Positions 15,206 to 22,805 of a stretch of DNA of 64,000 nt are shown here, piece by piece (position 1 is the first letter of the stretch; every line of letters starts with the position of its first letter). Source of the stretch: Oceanirhabdus sp. W0125-5 (lineage in GTDB: Bacteria > Bacillota > Clostridia > Clostridiales > Clostridiaceae); assembly GCF_027938815.1 (NCBI RefSeq), contig NZ_CP115913.1, positions 3,320,001-3,384,000 of the forward strand, in the 5' to 3' direction. The notes beneath the pieces were generated by a model that worked only from the letters and a program-made list of their open reading frames with translations, searched no databases and was not told the DNA's origin. Made by a program: the position numbers and the translations under genes.

Positions 15206-16096
15206 ATGAGTGATTCCATATTGAGTGTTAGAGTTAGTGATGAGTTTAAACAGAAGTTTATAAATATGGCCCAAAGTACCGGGGTAAATAACAAGGAATT
15301 TTTGCAGAATGTAATTAATGCGTACGAAGTTAATAAAAGTGTAGAAGGGGATAGGTTTTTCTACAGTGATATAGAAGAAATGCAGATGTTGAGTAGTAGA
15401 GTTAATGAATTATATTTGAATATTATTGAAAAATCCAAAATAAGAGAAAAAGAAAAAGAGGGAAGAATAAAAGAAACCATTGAAGAGAAAGATAGGATAA
15501 TAACAGATATTCAAGAAGAAAAGAAGAAACTCTTAGAAAAGATTGAAAAAATTGAGAATATAAAATCCGAAAACGATAGAGTTAAAAAGGATCTAAAGAA
15601 AATTAAAGAAGATAATGAAAGCTTAAAAAGTTTAAACTCTTTATTAAAAGAAAAAAACACTTCTCTTTCTGAAAAACTACATATAAATGAAGATAAAATA
15701 AAAAAGTTTGACTCTTTGAATAAAGAGGTAAATGAATTGAGCGAAGTTAATAAAGATATACAAAAGAAGTTTGAGATGGAAAAGATAAAATTAGAAAGTA
15801 AAGCTATGGAATTTGAAAGATTTCAAAAAGATTTAAATGAAAAACTAAATACTCAAAAGGATATGTATGATAGAAAAATTGAATTATTAATTGAGAGAAA
15901 TGAAATAGATATTGAAAGAGAAAAGCTAGCGCAAAAAGAGGGAGCAACAAAAGAGTTCGAAAAGCAAAAAACTCAATATGAGCTGAAAATAGAAACATTG
16001 CTTAAAGAAAAAGAAGAGAAGTTTATTAAAATTTCAGAACTAGAACAAGAAATAATCAGTCTAAAACATCAACTTAAGGAAAAAAACAAAGAATAA
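15206..16096 (+). CDS. Ribbon-helix-helix DNA-binding protein with long coiled coil
   Basis: A 296-aa protein. Residues about 3-45 read SILSVRVSDEFKQKF, then GVNNKEFLQNVINAY: one beta strand and two helices, the ribbon-helix-helix layout. Residues about 70-296 are an almost uninterrupted Lys/Glu-rich heptad coiled coil with no Gly/Pro break. The ATG at 15206 follows GGGAGG by 10 bases; the frame is open further upstream but lacks a site. The architecture recalls KfrA, MatP or ParR-type chromosome/plasmid organising proteins, without recognisable sequence identity. Iterons in its promoter suggest autoregulation. Confidence 0.75.
   Translation: MSDSILSVRVSDEFKQKFINMAQSTGVNNKEFLQNVINAYEVNKSVEGDRFFYSDIEEMQMLSSRVNELYLNIIEKSKIREKEKEGRIKETIEEKDRIITDIQEEKKKLLEKIEKIENIKSENDRVKKDLKKIKEDNESLKSLNSLLKEKNTSLSEKLHINEDKIKKFDSLNKEVNELSEVNKDIQKKFEMEKIKLESKAMEFERFQKDLNEKLNTQKDMYDRKIELLIERNEIDIEREKLAQKEGATKEFEKQKTQYELKIETLLKEKEEKFIKISELEQEIISLKHQLKEKNKE
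15932..15947 (-). repeat. Inverted 16-base copy of the motif inside the coiled-coil gene
   Basis: CAAAAAGAGGGAGCAA is the exact complement of 14822-14837. An 11/12 copy (AAAAAGAGGGA) lies at 15453-15463. Both encode Lys-Glu-Gly in a Lys/Glu-rich protein, so part of the match could come from codon composition. Confidence 0.5.
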
Positions 16097-16098
16097 GG

Positions 16099-16126
16099 AG
16101 AATGCTGCTCTTAATAGAGCAGCATT
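16099..16126 (+). terminator. 12-bp perfect hairpin after the coiled-coil gene, without U-tract
   Basis: GAATGCTGCTCT and AGAGCAGCATTC flank TAAT, two bases after the stop. It lacks a T-run, so it may protect the mRNA end or terminate weakly. Confidence 0.5.
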
Positions 16127-16154
16127 CATATAAGTACTTAAAGCTTGGACTAAA

Positions 16155-16361
16155 CTATCGTTTAGTCTTAATAATAAAGAAGATAAGGTTCAAGCCTGAT
16201 AATCCAACAAGGATATAAACGGCTCTTTCCAATATAGGTGCTATGTTACCAAAAAGGAAATATACTAGGTTGCATCCACATACCCCATAGACTCCCCAGC
16301 AAATAGCACCTATAATTACTAGAATAAAGGAAATCTTATCAAATAAACTGCACTTATACAT
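16155..16361 (-). CDS. DUF378 family membrane protein
   Basis: A 68-aa protein with two membrane helices: ISFILVIIGAICWGVYGV and ERAVYILVGLSGLNLIFFI. The GAxxWGxxG pattern and the C-terminal YxxVGLSGL motif are diagnostic of DUF378 (YuzA-like). Length is normal for the family. ATG with AGGGGGAAAAC upstream. No function is known. Confidence 0.85.
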   Translation of the reverse strand: MYKCSLFDKISFILVIIGAICWGVYGVCGCNLVYFLFGNIAPILERAVYILVGLSGLNLIFFIIKTKR

Positions 16362-16497
16362 TGTTTTCCCCCTAGAATTGTGTTTATAATAAAATATATT
16401 TCAAAAACAAAAAAATATGACTATTTCTAAAAAAAAATAGTAACACATTTACCATTTCTTAATATATAATTTAAAAGAAAGTGTTACATTTATTTTT

Positions 16498-16543
16498 ACG
16501 AATATAATTATTTATTATTTTAAAAATGTATGTTATAATACGA
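16498..16543 (+). promoter_or_regulatory. purB promoter region with two ACGAAT direct repeats
   Basis: TATAAT at 16534-16539 precedes purB by about 40 bases. ACGAAT occurs at about 16498-16503 and 16540-16545, bracketing the promoter. Further upstream, GTAACAC and GTGTTAC form an inverted pair near 16440-16487. No purine riboswitch is visible. Confidence 0.45.
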
Positions 16544-16579
16544 ATGATAACACTTATTTAAGATAAAACGGAGGTAATT

Positions 16580-18010
16580 ATGAGATCTACATATAAATCA
16601 CCATTAAATACTAGATATGCATCAAAAGAAATGTCTTACATATTCTCTGATGATATGAAGTTTAAAACTTGGAGAAAATTATGGCTTGCTTTAGCAGAAT
16701 GCGAAAAGGAGCTTGGTATTAATATCACAGACAAAATGATCGCTGAATTAAAAGAGAATGTTGAAAACATAAATTATGAAGTTGCAGAAGCGAGAGAAAA
16801 AGAGGTTAGACATGATGTTATGAGCCATGTCTTCGCATATGGAGAACAATGTCCAGAAGCTAAAAAAATTATACATTTAGGTGCAACTTCATGTTTTGTA
16901 GGTGATAATGCCGATCTTATTATCATGAGAGACGCTCTTAAATTAATTAGAAAAAAACTTGTTAATGTAATGAAATATCTTTCAGATTTTGCTATGGAAT
17001 ATAAAGATATGCCTACATTAGGGTTTACTCACTTTCAACCTGCTCAACTTACTACAGTAGGTAAAAGAGCAACTTTATGGCTGCATGAATTATATCTGGA
17101 TTATGAAAAACTAAACTATATTTTAGATAGCTTAAAAATGAGAGGCGTTAAAGGTACAACAGGTACTCAAGCAAGTTTCCTTGAACTATTTGACGGTGAT
17201 GGAAAAAAAGTTAAAGCTCTTGATGAAATGGTTTCTAAAAAACTTGGATTTGATAAAACTTATCCTGTTACAGGACAGACTTATTCAAGAAAGATTGATT
17301 CCATGGTCTTAAATACATTAAGCGAAATTGCACAAAGTGCTTATAAATTCAGTAATGATATTAGATTACTTCAAAACATGAAAGAGATAGAAGAGCCATT
17401 TGGTAAAAAGCAAATAGGTTCATCTGCTATGGCATACAAAAGAAATCCTATGAGAACTGAGAGAATGGGTGCTTTATGCAGATACATAATAGTAGACTCT
17501 CTAAATCCTGCTATAACTGCTTCAACTCAATGGTTTGAAAGAACATTAGATGATTCAGCTAATAAAAGAATAGCTGTTGCTGAAGCATTTTTAGCTCTAG
17601 ATGGTGTACTAAACTTATATTTAAATGTAACAGAAAATATGGTTGTATATCCTAAAGTTATTGAATCTCACGTAATGGCTGAACTTCCATTTATGGCAAC
17701 AGAAAATATTTTAATGGAATGCGTAAAAAGAGGTGGAGATAGACAAGAACTTCATGAGAGAATTAGAATGCATTCAATGGAAGCTGCAAGTAAGGTAAAA
17801 GTAGAAGGTAAGAAAAATGATCTTATTGAGAGAATCATTAGTGACGAATATTTTAATATGAGTGAAGATGAGATTAAATCAATATTATCACCAGAAAAGT
17901 TTACTGGTAGAAGTGCTGATCAAGTTGTTGAACTTATTGAAGAATATATCAATCCTATTCTTGAAGAAAATAAAGATATTATTGGAATGCAGGGAAGTGT
18001 TTCAGTTTAA
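16580..18010 (+). CDS. purB: Adenylosuccinate lyase
   Basis: A 476-aa member of the fumarase/aspartase superfamily. The signature SSAMAYKRNPMRTERM lies at about residues 285-300, with the flexible Ser (GSSAM) that acts in catalysis. TSCFVGDNADL, GFTHFQPAQLTTVGKR (catalytic His region) and KGTTGTQASF complete the active site. It acts twice in purine synthesis, on SAICAR and adenylosuccinate. Start ATG with ACGGAGG upstream; single gene with its own terminator, apart from the other pur genes. Confidence 0.95.
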   Translation: MRSTYKSPLNTRYASKEMSYIFSDDMKFKTWRKLWLALAECEKELGINITDKMIAELKENVENINYEVAEAREKEVRHDVMSHVFAYGEQCPEAKKIIHLGATSCFVGDNADLIIMRDALKLIRKKLVNVMKYLSDFAMEYKDMPTLGFTHFQPAQLTTVGKRATLWLHELYLDYEKLNYILDSLKMRGVKGTTGTQASFLELFDGDGKKVKALDEMVSKKLGFDKTYPVTGQTYSRKIDSMVLNTLSEIAQSAYKFSNDIRLLQNMKEIEEPFGKKQIGSSAMAYKRNPMRTERMGALCRYIIVDSLNPAITASTQWFERTLDDSANKRIAVAEAFLALDGVLNLYLNVTENMVVYPKVIESHVMAELPFMATENILMECVKRGGDRQELHERIRMHSMEAASKVKVEGKKNDLIERIISDEYFNMSEDEIKSILSPEKFTGRSADQVVELIEEYINPILEENKDIIGMQGSVSV

Positions 18011-18017
18011 GATTATC

Positions 18018-18046
18018 GCCATAACTCATTTGAGTTATGGCTTTTT
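18018..18046 (+). terminator. purB terminator
   Basis: GCCATAACTCATTTGAGTTATGGC is self-complementary and is followed by TTTTT. Confidence 0.9.
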
Positions 18047-18135
18047 ATAATACTAATCTTCTTTAAGTATAACGCATAAAGATAATGATTAAGTAATATA
18101 CTATATTGTCATGCAAACCAAAAGGAGTGATGGTT

Positions 18136-18513
18136 TTGAACTTTGATGACATGATTAAAATTGCAGACAATCTAGTAAATCCCAGAATCTTAACTAGCAC
18201 CTGTGAGGTTGCCTCTGTTGGATGTGTTCTTTTAACTGATAAAGGAAACTTGTATACAGGGATTGATCTTGATATGGCATGTGGAATAGGATTTTGTGCT
18301 GAACACTCAGCAGTCGCACAGATGATTTTAAATAATGAAACAAGAATAAATAAAATAGTTGCAGTAGGAAAAAAACACAGAGTAATTCCTCCATGTGGAA
18401 GATGTAGAGAATTATTGTATCAGATTGATAATAATAATCTTGAAACGGAAATTCTTGTTAATGAGAATGAAGTCAAGATTTTAAAGGATATTTTACCTTT
18501 TCAATGGAAGTAA
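18136..18513 (+). CDS. Cytidine/blasticidin-S deaminase-like enzyme
   Basis: A 125-aa zinc deaminase. GFCAEHSAV gives the C/H-A-E zinc and proton-shuttle motif, and PPCGRCRELL the P-C-x2-C zinc pair. It is short for Cdd and resembles the blasticidin-S deaminase-like subgroup; cytidine is only the default substrate. AAGGAG at 18122-18127 points to the TTG at 18136, 8 bases downstream. The ATG at 18130 is too close and a TTG at 18106 lies upstream of the site. A terminator follows directly. Confidence 0.82.
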   Translation: MNFDDMIKIADNLVNPRILTSTCEVASVGCVLLTDKGNLYTGIDLDMACGIGFCAEHSAVAQMILNNETRINKIVAVGKKHRVIPPCGRCRELLYQIDNNNLETEILVNENEVKILKDILPFQWK

Positions 18514-18562
18514 AAGTATAGGTACAGAATAATTATAATTATTCTGTACCTATACTTTTTAT
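18514..18562 (+). terminator. Strong terminator after the deaminase gene
   Basis: AGTATAGGTACAGAATAATT and its complement form a perfect hairpin of about 18 bp, followed by TTTTT. Confidence 0.9.
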
Positions 18563-18648
18563 GTAAAGTTTGTAATAATATAGTTGTAGGTAGTCAATAC
18601 CTCAAGCGCGCGTGGATGGTAAATAATCATGAAAGGGGGATGATTGAA

Positions 18649-18678
18649 ATGAGAATAATGAGGTGGTGTTCAATCTAA
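18649..18678 (+). CDS. Nine-codon mini-ORF A (MRIMRWCSI)
   Basis: AAAGGGGG ends 9 bases before this ATG. The ORF is only nine codons and a hairpin covers its end. It pairs with a similar mini-ORF 63 bases downstream; both have Arg-Trp at positions 5-6. No other gene follows on this strand before a terminator, so if translated it is a product in itself or a ribosome-stalling element. Unrecognised. Confidence 0.45.
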   Translation: MRIMRWCSI

Positions 18679-18700
18679 CTGTTTACAGTTTTAGATTGAA
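18669..18700 (+). ncRNA. Hairpin overlapping mini-ORF A in a structured transcript
   Basis: TTCAATCTAA-CTG and CAG-T-TTTAGATTGAA pair around TTTA, covering the last codons and stop of mini-ORF A. Translation of the ORF would open this hairpin. Confidence 0.55.
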
Positions 18701-18741
18701 TCAATAAAGCTCGAAAATATACATGAAAGGAGCTGATGATA

Positions 18742-18771
18742 ATGTGGAAATTAAGGTGGTTTAAACAATAG
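18742..18771 (+). CDS. Nine-codon mini-ORF B (MWKLRWFKQ)
   Basis: AAGGAG at 18727-18732 sits 9 bases before ATG, the same arrangement as mini-ORF A. The surrounding DNA aligns with A (ATGAAAGG..TGATGA..ATG...AGGTGGT), suggesting an old duplication. The peptide is cationic and aromatic. It may be a signalling or antimicrobial peptide, or a regulatory ORF. Confidence 0.45.
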   Translation: MWKLRWFKQ

Positions 18772-18788
18772 TTATAACTAAATAAATA

Positions 18789-18854
18789 GGGTGGCTTTAT
18801 AAAGTCACCCGCTACTCTTGACTTTAAAACGGCTATATGCCGTTTTATTTTTTT
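18789..18854 (+). terminator. Double hairpin ending the mini-ORF transcript
   Basis: A 22-base hairpin (GGGTGGCTTTATAAAGTCACCC, 18789-18810) is followed by AAAACGGC-TATAT-GCCGTTTT (18826-18846) and ATTTTTTT. The second hairpin is a textbook terminator. Confidence 0.85.
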
Positions 18855-18948
18855 AATAATAACTTCACAAATTATAAATTTTAAAGGAATACTCAATAAT
18901 AACTTAGGACAATATTTTAATAGAAAGAAAAATTTTACTTAGATACAC

Positions 18949-20595
18949 TTAGATATTAGTAAAAACATCTCTATTTATATCGATTACATTATTAGCAAAA
19001 TCCAAAATTGAATCGTTGTGACTAATTATGATAATTATTTTATTTTTCTTTAATGATAACAAAATGTTTTCTAATTTTTTTATACTATTCTCATCCAGAG
19101 CAGAAGTAGGTTCATCCAATATCAGCACATCAGGGTCTTTTAAAAGAGTCTTAATGATTGAAATTTTCTGTTTCTCACCACCTGAAATATTAGTATTATT
19201 TTCATCAAGTATAGTATCTAATCCATTTGAAAAGTTTTTTGTTAAGGAATTTAAACCTAGTTCATTACAGTAATTAATTATTTTCTCATCTTTTATAAGT
19301 TTATTGTTATTCAAAATCAAATTACTTCTCAAAGTATCATTTAATAAGGTTGGCTCTTGCTCTGTTATTCCTATTTTGTTATTCCTCAATTCATACATGT
19401 CGATATCTTCAAGTTTGACACCATCGAAAAGAATGTTTCCTTTGTAATTTTGTTCAATACCTAACATCAGTTTAATTAATGTACTTTTCCCACTCCCGTT
19501 AAGCCCTTTTAAGCAGTATATTTTTCCTTTCTCAAAATAATAATTAAAATTAGCTATTATTTTTTGTTTTTCGCTATAAGAAAATTCAATATTCTCTAAT
19601 TTAATATTGTTTATTTGATTTAAAACTATAGTCCCGTTATTCTCATTAGGTATCTGCAATATTTCTATTACTCTATTATAGGAAACCAGTACCCTCTGAT
19701 ATATACCTCCAAATTTTACAAAGTACTGAATAGATGCAAATGCCATATTAAAATAGAGATTCATTATTGTAAACTCTCCAACTGTTAAGTTTCCATTATA
19801 TATTTCTAGACCACCATACAAAAATAAGATTACGTTTGCGATACTATCAACACAATCACTGATGTTTTCATATAATGAGTTTACTCTAATCAACTTCATT
19901 ATATAAGAAAAGAAATCTTCAAATATCACTCTTATCTTTGTATTCATATAAGAATAAAGAGAATTTAATTTTATAAACTGTATATTGTTAATTTGTTGAT
20001 TAAGACTTGCAACATACGAGTTATCTTTCTCTATATAATTATGCCTACAAGAATACAATCTTTGTCCAAATAATTTATATATTACTATATATATGGGTAT
20101 TACAATTAATAGTATAGATGCTACTTTATAATTTAATTTAAACATTATTACAAAAGATGTTAAACATGTGAATATTTTAATTATTAAATTTATAACTTCA
20201 CTTATGCTGAAATAAATAAGTTCACTAGAATCCATTCTTATTCTTTGAACTAAGTATACTGAATTTGTATTTCTAAAAAATGAGAGTGGTAATTTTCTTA
20301 TATGTTCTATTAAATAAAGGTTGATACCATTAACTGACCTACTATATATCTTTTCATAAACAATACTTTTAAAGTACGATGAAAAACAACCAATTACTCC
20401 AATTACTAAAATTGCTTTTGTGTAAAAATATATATCTAATTTATCTTTAATACTGACTAATAAATCTATGTATTTTCCGCTCAAATAAGGAATTGTTATT
20501 GAAACTATCCATGAAACAAGAATCAAACTCAAATACTCAAAATAGCATTTTTTATGATTTAAAAAAAATCTTTTGCAAAACTTAATTATTTTCAT
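18949..20595 (-). CDS. ABC transporter permease/ATPase, probable peptide exporter
   Basis: A 548-aa type-1 half-exporter: six membrane helices in residues about 20-310, then an ATPase with Walker A LNGSGKST, signature ISGGEKQKISIIK, Walker B VLILDEPTSALD and switch ISHN. There is no N-terminal C39 peptidase domain, so leader removal must come from elsewhere. The ATG at 20595 has GGAGG upstream; the 28-codon extension to 20679 has none. It is divergent from the radical SAM gene, which supports export of the modified Cys-rich peptide. Confidence 0.8.
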   Translation of the reverse strand: MKIIKFCKRFFLNHKKCYFEYLSLILVSWIVSITIPYLSGKYIDLLVSIKDKLDIYFYTKAILVIGVIGCFSSYFKSIVYEKIYSRSVNGINLYLIEHIRKLPLSFFRNTNSVYLVQRIRMDSSELIYFSISEVINLIIKIFTCLTSFVIMFKLNYKVASILLIVIPIYIVIYKLFGQRLYSCRHNYIEKDNSYVASLNQQINNIQFIKLNSLYSYMNTKIRVIFEDFFSYIMKLIRVNSLYENISDCVDSIANVILFLYGGLEIYNGNLTVGEFTIMNLYFNMAFASIQYFVKFGGIYQRVLVSYNRVIEILQIPNENNGTIVLNQINNIKLENIEFSYSEKQKIIANFNYYFEKGKIYCLKGLNGSGKSTLIKLMLGIEQNYKGNILFDGVKLEDIDMYELRNNKIGITEQEPTLLNDTLRSNLILNNNKLIKDEKIINYCNELGLNSLTKNFSNGLDTILDENNTNISGGEKQKISIIKTLLKDPDVLILDEPTSALDENSIKKLENILLSLKKNKIIIIISHNDSILDFANNVIDINRDVFTNI

Positions 20596-20669
20596 ATATA
20601 TCCTCCTTCTTTTATATATAATTAGTAACATCTTAGGTAAAATTCTATTATTAATTTTAAAATTATTAG

Positions 20670-20698
20670 TTGTCATCAATTCATTTCTGGGATATAAT
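20670..20698 (+). promoter_or_regulatory. Promoter of the radical SAM gene
   Basis: TTGTCA (20670-20675), a 17-base spacer and TATAAT (20693-20698), 34 bases before the start codon. Confidence 0.8.
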
Positions 20699-20732
20699 GT
20701 ATATTATAACATTAAATGGGAGGAAATTGTAT

Positions 20733-22280
20733 ATGTTATCTAAAAAACAGGAAATTTTAAGTTATTTTAAATATCTGCAAGATAAAAAGCCACTTGCAAA
20801 ACTATTTAGAACAGATAATTTTAGTTATATTTTTGATACTGGAACAGGAAAAGTAGTGCAGTGTAATGATATTGAATTTACTATTTTAGATATAATTCTT
20901 TCTAAAAAAAATTTAGAAGAAAGTATGAATAAATTATCAGCAAATATAAATGAAAAAGATTTTTTTACTGCAATGGAAAATGTTTATAATGCTATTAAAG
21001 AAGAAGATTTATTAAATGTCGAGGTTGAACGAAAATTTCATTCGCCAGGACATTTTAATAATTTAGATCAAGAGATAAATCATAACTTAAGACAAATTAT
21101 GCTTGAAGTTACAGAAAGATGTAACTTAAGATGTCATTATTGTACTTATAACGATGAATATGTTCCTGCAAGAAATCATGGAAGTAAGGACATGTCTTTA
21201 GAAGTAGCATATTCAGCTATTGATTATCTTGCTGCACATGGAAGCAAGGAAGAAGTTTACATTTCCTTTTATGGAGGGGAACCCCTGTTAATGTACGATT
21301 TGATTAAAAAAAGTGTTGAATATGCAAAAAAAACCATTAAGGCAAAAAAAATCAATTTCAATATAACCACAAATTTAACCCTGATAACTTCTGAAATAGC
21401 TGAATTTTTTAGCTCAATCAAAAATTTTTGTGTTGTTGGAAGTTTAGATGGACCAAAACATATTCATGATAAATTTAGACAAGACATTAATGGTATTGGA
21501 AGTTTTGATAAGGCATTGTCAGGTTTAAAGAAATTAGTAACTGCTTTTGATAATTCAAACAATAATAAGATATTATTAAGTATGGTTTATACACCGCCAT
21601 ACTCTGATAACAAACTTAAAGAAATCAAAGAATTTTTTAATAATTTAGAGTGGCTACCAGAATCGGTAGGGAACTTTATAACTTATCCAGAGCGAAACAG
21701 TATACCATTACAATACTACAATGAGAATAAACCCAGTAATACAAAAGATACTTCTTTACTTGATTGGAGTGAAAAAATATTTTTAAATAGTATTCTGAAT
21801 AATGATTCTACTAAAACTTTCACTCAAGATCTTACTAATACACTTCTAACAAGGGTACATAAAAGAGAAATTTCCAATAAAGCGCACTTTTCTTTTCCTT
21901 TGAATGGATGTTGTATTCCTGGAAAACAACGTGTTTATATTTCACCTAATGGGGAAGTACGTATATGTGAAAGAGTACTGGGTGCCTGCTCTAATGGAAA
22001 TGTTCTTAGTAAAATTGATACTGATAAGATAAAAAAAGTTTATGTTGATGACTATAAAGATGTATCTCTAGACACTTGTTCTAACTGCTGGATATCTAAA
22101 GTTTGTTCCCAATGTTATGCAACCTCTTTTGAAGGTGGTAAATTTAATATTGAAAAAAGAAATTCATATTGTGACAGTGCTAAAGAAAATTTTCTATCTG
22201 CTTTAAAACTATATTATAAATGTTATGAGCATAATCCTGACTCACTATTATATCTAGATACTATTAATATAATTTCTTAA
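20733..22280 (+). CDS. Radical SAM/SPASM peptide maturase
   Basis: A 515-aa protein. Residues 1-130 resemble a RiPP recognition-like region. Then comes the radical SAM cluster motif CNLRCHYC, YGGEPL and an elongated barrel. A Cys-rich SPASM region closes the protein: GCCIPGKQRVYISPNGEVRICER, then CSNCW...VCSQCYATSF...YC. The CIPGxxRVxxxPxGxxxxCE pattern is typical of maturases for Cys-rich Clostridium peptides (sactipeptide/ranthipeptide types). The ATG at 20733 has GGGAGG; the 21-codon extension contains the promoter. Its likely substrate is the 40-aa peptide encoded 198 bases downstream. Confidence 0.88.
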   Translation: MLSKKQEILSYFKYLQDKKPLAKLFRTDNFSYIFDTGTGKVVQCNDIEFTILDIILSKKNLEESMNKLSANINEKDFFTAMENVYNAIKEEDLLNVEVERKFHSPGHFNNLDQEINHNLRQIMLEVTERCNLRCHYCTYNDEYVPARNHGSKDMSLEVAYSAIDYLAAHGSKEEVYISFYGGEPLLMYDLIKKSVEYAKKTIKAKKINFNITTNLTLITSEIAEFFSSIKNFCVVGSLDGPKHIHDKFRQDINGIGSFDKALSGLKKLVTAFDNSNNNKILLSMVYTPPYSDNKLKEIKEFFNNLEWLPESVGNFITYPERNSIPLQYYNENKPSNTKDTSLLDWSEKIFLNSILNNDSTKTFTQDLTNTLLTRVHKREISNKAHFSFPLNGCCIPGKQRVYISPNGEVRICERVLGACSNGNVLSKIDTDKIKKVYVDDYKDVSLDTCSNCWISKVCSQCYATSFEGGKFNIEKRNSYCDSAKENFLSALKLYYKCYEHNPDSLLYLDTINIIS

Positions 22281-22362
22281 ATCAGATGAAAGTATATTAG
22301 TGAAAAACCACAGGATTTAGTCAAAATAATGTATCTCTTTAATTGCGTTAAATTTGATTTCG

Positions 22363-22429
22363 AAATGGATTACTTTATATGGTATATTTATTTAATGTTA
22401 GTAAGTAATCCAAATAAGTCAAATCCATT
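22363..22429 (+). promoter_or_regulatory. Leader with alternative inverted repeats before the precursor gene
   Basis: TGGATTACTT (22366-22375) and AAGTAATCCA (22403-22412) are exact inverted copies. AAATGGATT and AATCCATTT (near 22421-22429) offer a competing pairing. This could be an attenuator between maturase and precursor or a processing site raising precursor mRNA. Confidence 0.45.
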
Positions 22430-22477
22430 TTGAAGCCAATTTAAATAAATTTATTTAGAGTGAAAGGGGGAGACTAA

Positions 22478-22600
22478 ATGAAAGTTATCACTGTTGGAAA
22501 ACCAGAAGCTTCAATTGCAAAAGATTTGAAACCATGTTGGTGTTCATGTGCAAGGCACGTTGGAGTGGCAATGGATAATGCAGTAAGAAGTCAACGATAG
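22478..22600 (+). CDS. Cys-rich RiPP precursor peptide candidate
   Basis: A 40-aa peptide with ATG 5 bases after a very strong AAAGGGGGAG. A charged leader-like part (MKVITVGKPEASIAKDLK) is followed by P-CWCSCARH and a tail VGVAMDNAVRSQR. Three Cys in CWCSC are obvious targets for radical SAM thioether formation. Unusually, about 16 residues follow the Cys cluster, so a C-terminal follower or a large core is possible. A terminator follows at once. The assignment rests on position after the maturase and Cys clustering. Confidence 0.75.
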   Translation: MKVITVGKPEASIAKDLKPCWCSCARHVGVAMDNAVRSQR

Positions 22601-22610
22601 AATTTATCAC

Positions 22611-22654
22611 AAAACCAGAGTTCTAATACAAAATATTAGAAACTCTGGTTTTAT
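22611..22654 (+). terminator. Terminator after the precursor gene
   Basis: AAAACCAGAGTTCTAAT pairs with ATTAGAAACTCTGGTTTT around a short loop, followed by ATTG. Confidence 0.8.
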
Positions 22655-22805
22655 TGTTAATAAGCAAAACCATTTAACTCCATTATCTAAATAATTAAAC
22701 CTTCTGATACATTTTAAAATATTTTTTAAAGATAAGAATTAAAAACACTAGTATAAGACAAAATAAGGGAAAGTAGATATTCTCAAATAGCAAGGAGGTT
22801 TTTAT

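Noticed and set aside
15037..15294. Minus-strand frames across the repeat region
   Set aside because: No RBS, biased by the repeats, and overlapping a well-supported plus-strand promoter and gene.
16400..16580. Purine riboswitch before purB
   Set aside because: The conserved purine aptamer loops are not visible; only AT-rich sequence and short ACGAAT repeats are present.
18649..18771. Trp-codon leader-peptide attenuator
   Set aside because: The transcript ends in a terminator and the next gene is on the other strand, so there is nothing downstream to attenuate.
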